Notes under the pieces: generated by a model
What the model saw: only the letters and a program-made list of their open reading frames with translations
Database searches by the model: none
What the model was told of the DNA's origin: nothing
Shown here: piece by piece, positions 62,569-64,000 of the stretch
Numbering within the stretch: the stretch's first letter is position 1
Layout of the letters: every line of letters begins with the position of its first letter
Position numbers and translations under genes: made by a program
Assembly: GCA_963557785.1 (NCBI GenBank)
Contig: CAUWBF010000002.1
Location: 124,001-188,000, forward strand
Reading direction: 5' to 3'
Length of the DNA stretch: 64,000 nt
Source: Merdicola sp963557785
Lineage (GTDB): Bacteria; Bacillota; Clostridia; TANB77; CAG-508

Positions 62569-64000
62569 ATGGAAAAGAAAATTTTAATTACAGAAAAGCC
62601 GTCAGTAGCAATGGAGTTTGCAAAAGTTCTAAAAATTAATACTAATAGAAAAGATGGATATTTAGAATCGGATGAATGGGTAATAACATGGTGTGTAGGA
62701 CATTTAGTAACTATGTCATATCCAGAAAAATATGATGAAAATCTTAAGTTCTGGAGATTAGATACTTTACCATTTATGCCAAAAGAATATCTATATGAAG
62801 TGATTCCGAATGTTGAAAAACAATTTAATATAATTAAAAATTTATTACTTAGAGAAGATGTTACTACAATATATGTTTGTACCGACTCTGGAAGAGAAGG
62901 AGAATATATATATAGATTAGTAGATCAAATGATAGGAGTGAATGGAAAACAGAAAAAAAGAGTTTGGATAGATTCACAAACAGAAGAAGAAATAAAAAGA
63001 GGAATAAATGAAGCAAAGGATTTATCTGAATATGATAGTTTATCAGATTCAGCATATTTACGTGCAAAAGAGGACTATTTGATTGGAATAAACTTTTCTA
63101 GATTATTGTCTATTATATATGGAAGAAGAGTAGCTAAACAAATTAATGAAGATAAAGTATCAATATCAGTAGGAAGAGTTATGACATGTGTTTTAGGAAT
63201 GGTAGTTTCAAGAGAAAGAGAAATTAGGAATTTTACTAAAACAAAATATTATAAAGTATTAGGAAAATTTGGAGAAGAGAAGAATTCTTTTGAGGCAGAA
63301 TGGAAAGTAGGAGAAAAATCTGTATTATTTAATTCCCATAAACTATATAATGATTCAGGATTTAAAAAAGAAGAAGATGCTAAAGATTTTGTAAATTATC
63401 TTAAAGATAAGATAGCAATTGTAAAAGAAATAAAAAAATCAAAACAGAAGGAAAATGCGCCATTACTATTTAATTTGGCAGAAATACAAAATGAATGTAC
63501 AAAAAGATTTAAAATAAAACCAGATGAAACATTAGAGATAATACAAAATTTATATGAAAATAAATTAGTTACATATCCAAGAACAGATGCAAGAGTTTTA
63601 TCAACAGCTGTAGCAAAAGAAATATCTAAAAATCTAAATGGAATTGCAAAATCATATAATGATGATGAAATTAAAGAATATATATCAAAGATGATAAATG
63701 AAAAATATTCAACTAATTTAATTAAAACAAAATATGTAAATGATAGTAAAATAACAGATCACTATGCAATAATTCCGACAGGTCAAGGATATGAGAATTA
63801 TGATAAATTACCAAATTTGCATAAAGAGGTTTATAAATTAATTGTAAAAAGGTTTTTAGCAATATTTTATCCACCTGCGGAATTTAACAAAATATCTGTA
63901 ATCTTAAATATAGAAAATGAAAGCTTTACAACAAGTGGAAAGGTATGTATAAATCAGGGATATCAATATATTTGGAAAAATAAAACAGAAGAAGAACAAA
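62569..64000 (+). CDS. topB: DNA topoisomerase III-like (type IA), 3'-truncated by window edge
   Basis: 477 complete codons; the frame is still open at the window end. It begins KKILITEKPSVAMEFAKVL (TOPRIM), has CTDSGREGEYIYRL with the acidic motif, and the active-site tyrosine in TYPRTDARVLS. The order and spacing fit topoisomerase III, which decatenates DNA and acts with recombination. TAGGAAG lies before the ATG. It is the second type IA topoisomerase in the window. Similar genes also occur on conjugative elements, but nothing here shows that. Confidence 0.9.
   Translation, partial: MEKKILITEKPSVAMEFAKVLKINTNRKDGYLESDEWVITWCVGHLVTMSYPEKYDENLKFWRLDTLPFMPKEYLYEVIPNVEKQFNIIKNLLLREDVTTIYVCTDSGREGEYIYRLVDQMIGVNGKQKKRVWIDSQTEEEIKRGINEAKDLSEYDSLSDSAYLRAKEDYLIGINFSRLLSIIYGRRVAKQINEDKVSISVGRVMTCVLGMVVSREREIRNFTKTKYYKVLGKFGEEKNSFEAEWKVGEKSVLFNSHKLYNDSGFKKEEDAKDFVNYLKDKIAIVKEIKKSKQKENAPLLFNLAEIQNECTKRFKIKPDETLEIIQNLYENKLVTYPRTDARVLSTAVAKEISKNLNGIAKSYNDDEIKEYISKMINEKYSTNLIKTKYVNDSKITDHYAIIPTGQGYENYDKLPNLHKEVYKLIVKRFLAIFYPPAEFNKISVILNIENESFTTSGKVCINQGYQYIWKNKTEEEQ

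Noticed and set aside
1..64000. CRISPR arrays, rRNA and tRNA genes
   Set aside because: No regularly spaced identical repeats and no rRNA or tRNA-like sequence were found on either strand by reading.

Overview
The window looks like chromosomal DNA from a very low-GC, anaerobic Gram-positive bacterium of the Clostridia type. Supporting genes are RNase J, TrmFO, MraZ, AddB, a YitT-family protein, an oxygen-independent class III ribonucleotide reductase, and flavodiiron protein plus rubredoxin. The DNPR motif in MurE points to meso-diaminopimelate peptidoglycan. The species cannot be named from sequence alone. No rRNA, tRNA, CRISPR array or T-box leader was seen.

Layout. 1-10.0 kb: 3' part of RNase J, gltX, a lone GH13 amylase-type gene, an MscS channel, a TetR-type regulator divergent from nrdD, and a monofunctional transglycosylase. 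10.1-24.5 kb: a division and cell wall (dcw) cluster, mraZ-rsmH-ftsL-[PBP2/SpoVD]-murE-mraY-ftsW/spoVE-murG, with murF, murD, murC, murB and ftsQAZ absent from the stretch. 24.6-33.8 kb: a small hypothetical gene, topA, a SWIM/SNF2 helicase, trmFO and two coiled-coil genes. 33.9-38.9 kb: a small membrane protein and the str operon rpsL-rpsG-fusA-tuf. 39.0-46.1 kb: plsX-acpP, a membrane-bound spermidine-synthase-like protein, a second pair of coiled-coil genes, rnc, a radical SAM gene and yitT. 46.1-57.2 kb: a tandem GGDEF-like protein, then DNA repair and housekeeping genes (8-oxoguanine glycosylase type, addB, pgeF, ldcA, family-4 UDG, NUDIX, GltD-like). 57.2-64.0 kb: a putative metallopeptidase and leuS on the minus strand, a CnaB-repeat surface protein and the start of topB.

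Main discovery. The only PBP2 gene of the dcw cluster is interrupted inside its transpeptidase domain by a 4,905-bp element bounded by the 10-bp direct repeat ACCAAGGAGG (14343-14352 and 19248-19257). The left part (12650-14380) carries the STFK, SCN and KTG motifs but ends in a foreign 8-residue tail. The missing end, QGGGVAAPV... plus a PASTA-like domain, is fused in frame to the end of a large serine recombinase (17591-19543). Precise removal would rebuild a 662-residue PBP with a SpoVD-like layout. The element carries a GNAT-kinase fusion, an ASCH protein, a flavodiiron protein, rubredoxin, a small TnpW-like protein and the recombinase. Because the attachment core lies inside both the target gene and the 3' end of the recombinase gene, integration swaps the C-termini of the two proteins. 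This resembles the skin-type intervening elements of sporulation genes, but in a cell-wall synthase gene and with oxygen-defence cargo.

Other notable points. The partner SEDS gene (ftsW/spoVE) has a one-base frameshift near its end. Two adjacent genes have a hairpin between a distant Shine-Dalgarno sequence and the start codon, and folding would restore normal spacing. The mraZ promoter carries a clean three-copy MraZ-type operator. The Shine-Dalgarno sequence of yitT lies in the 3' arm of a hairpin.
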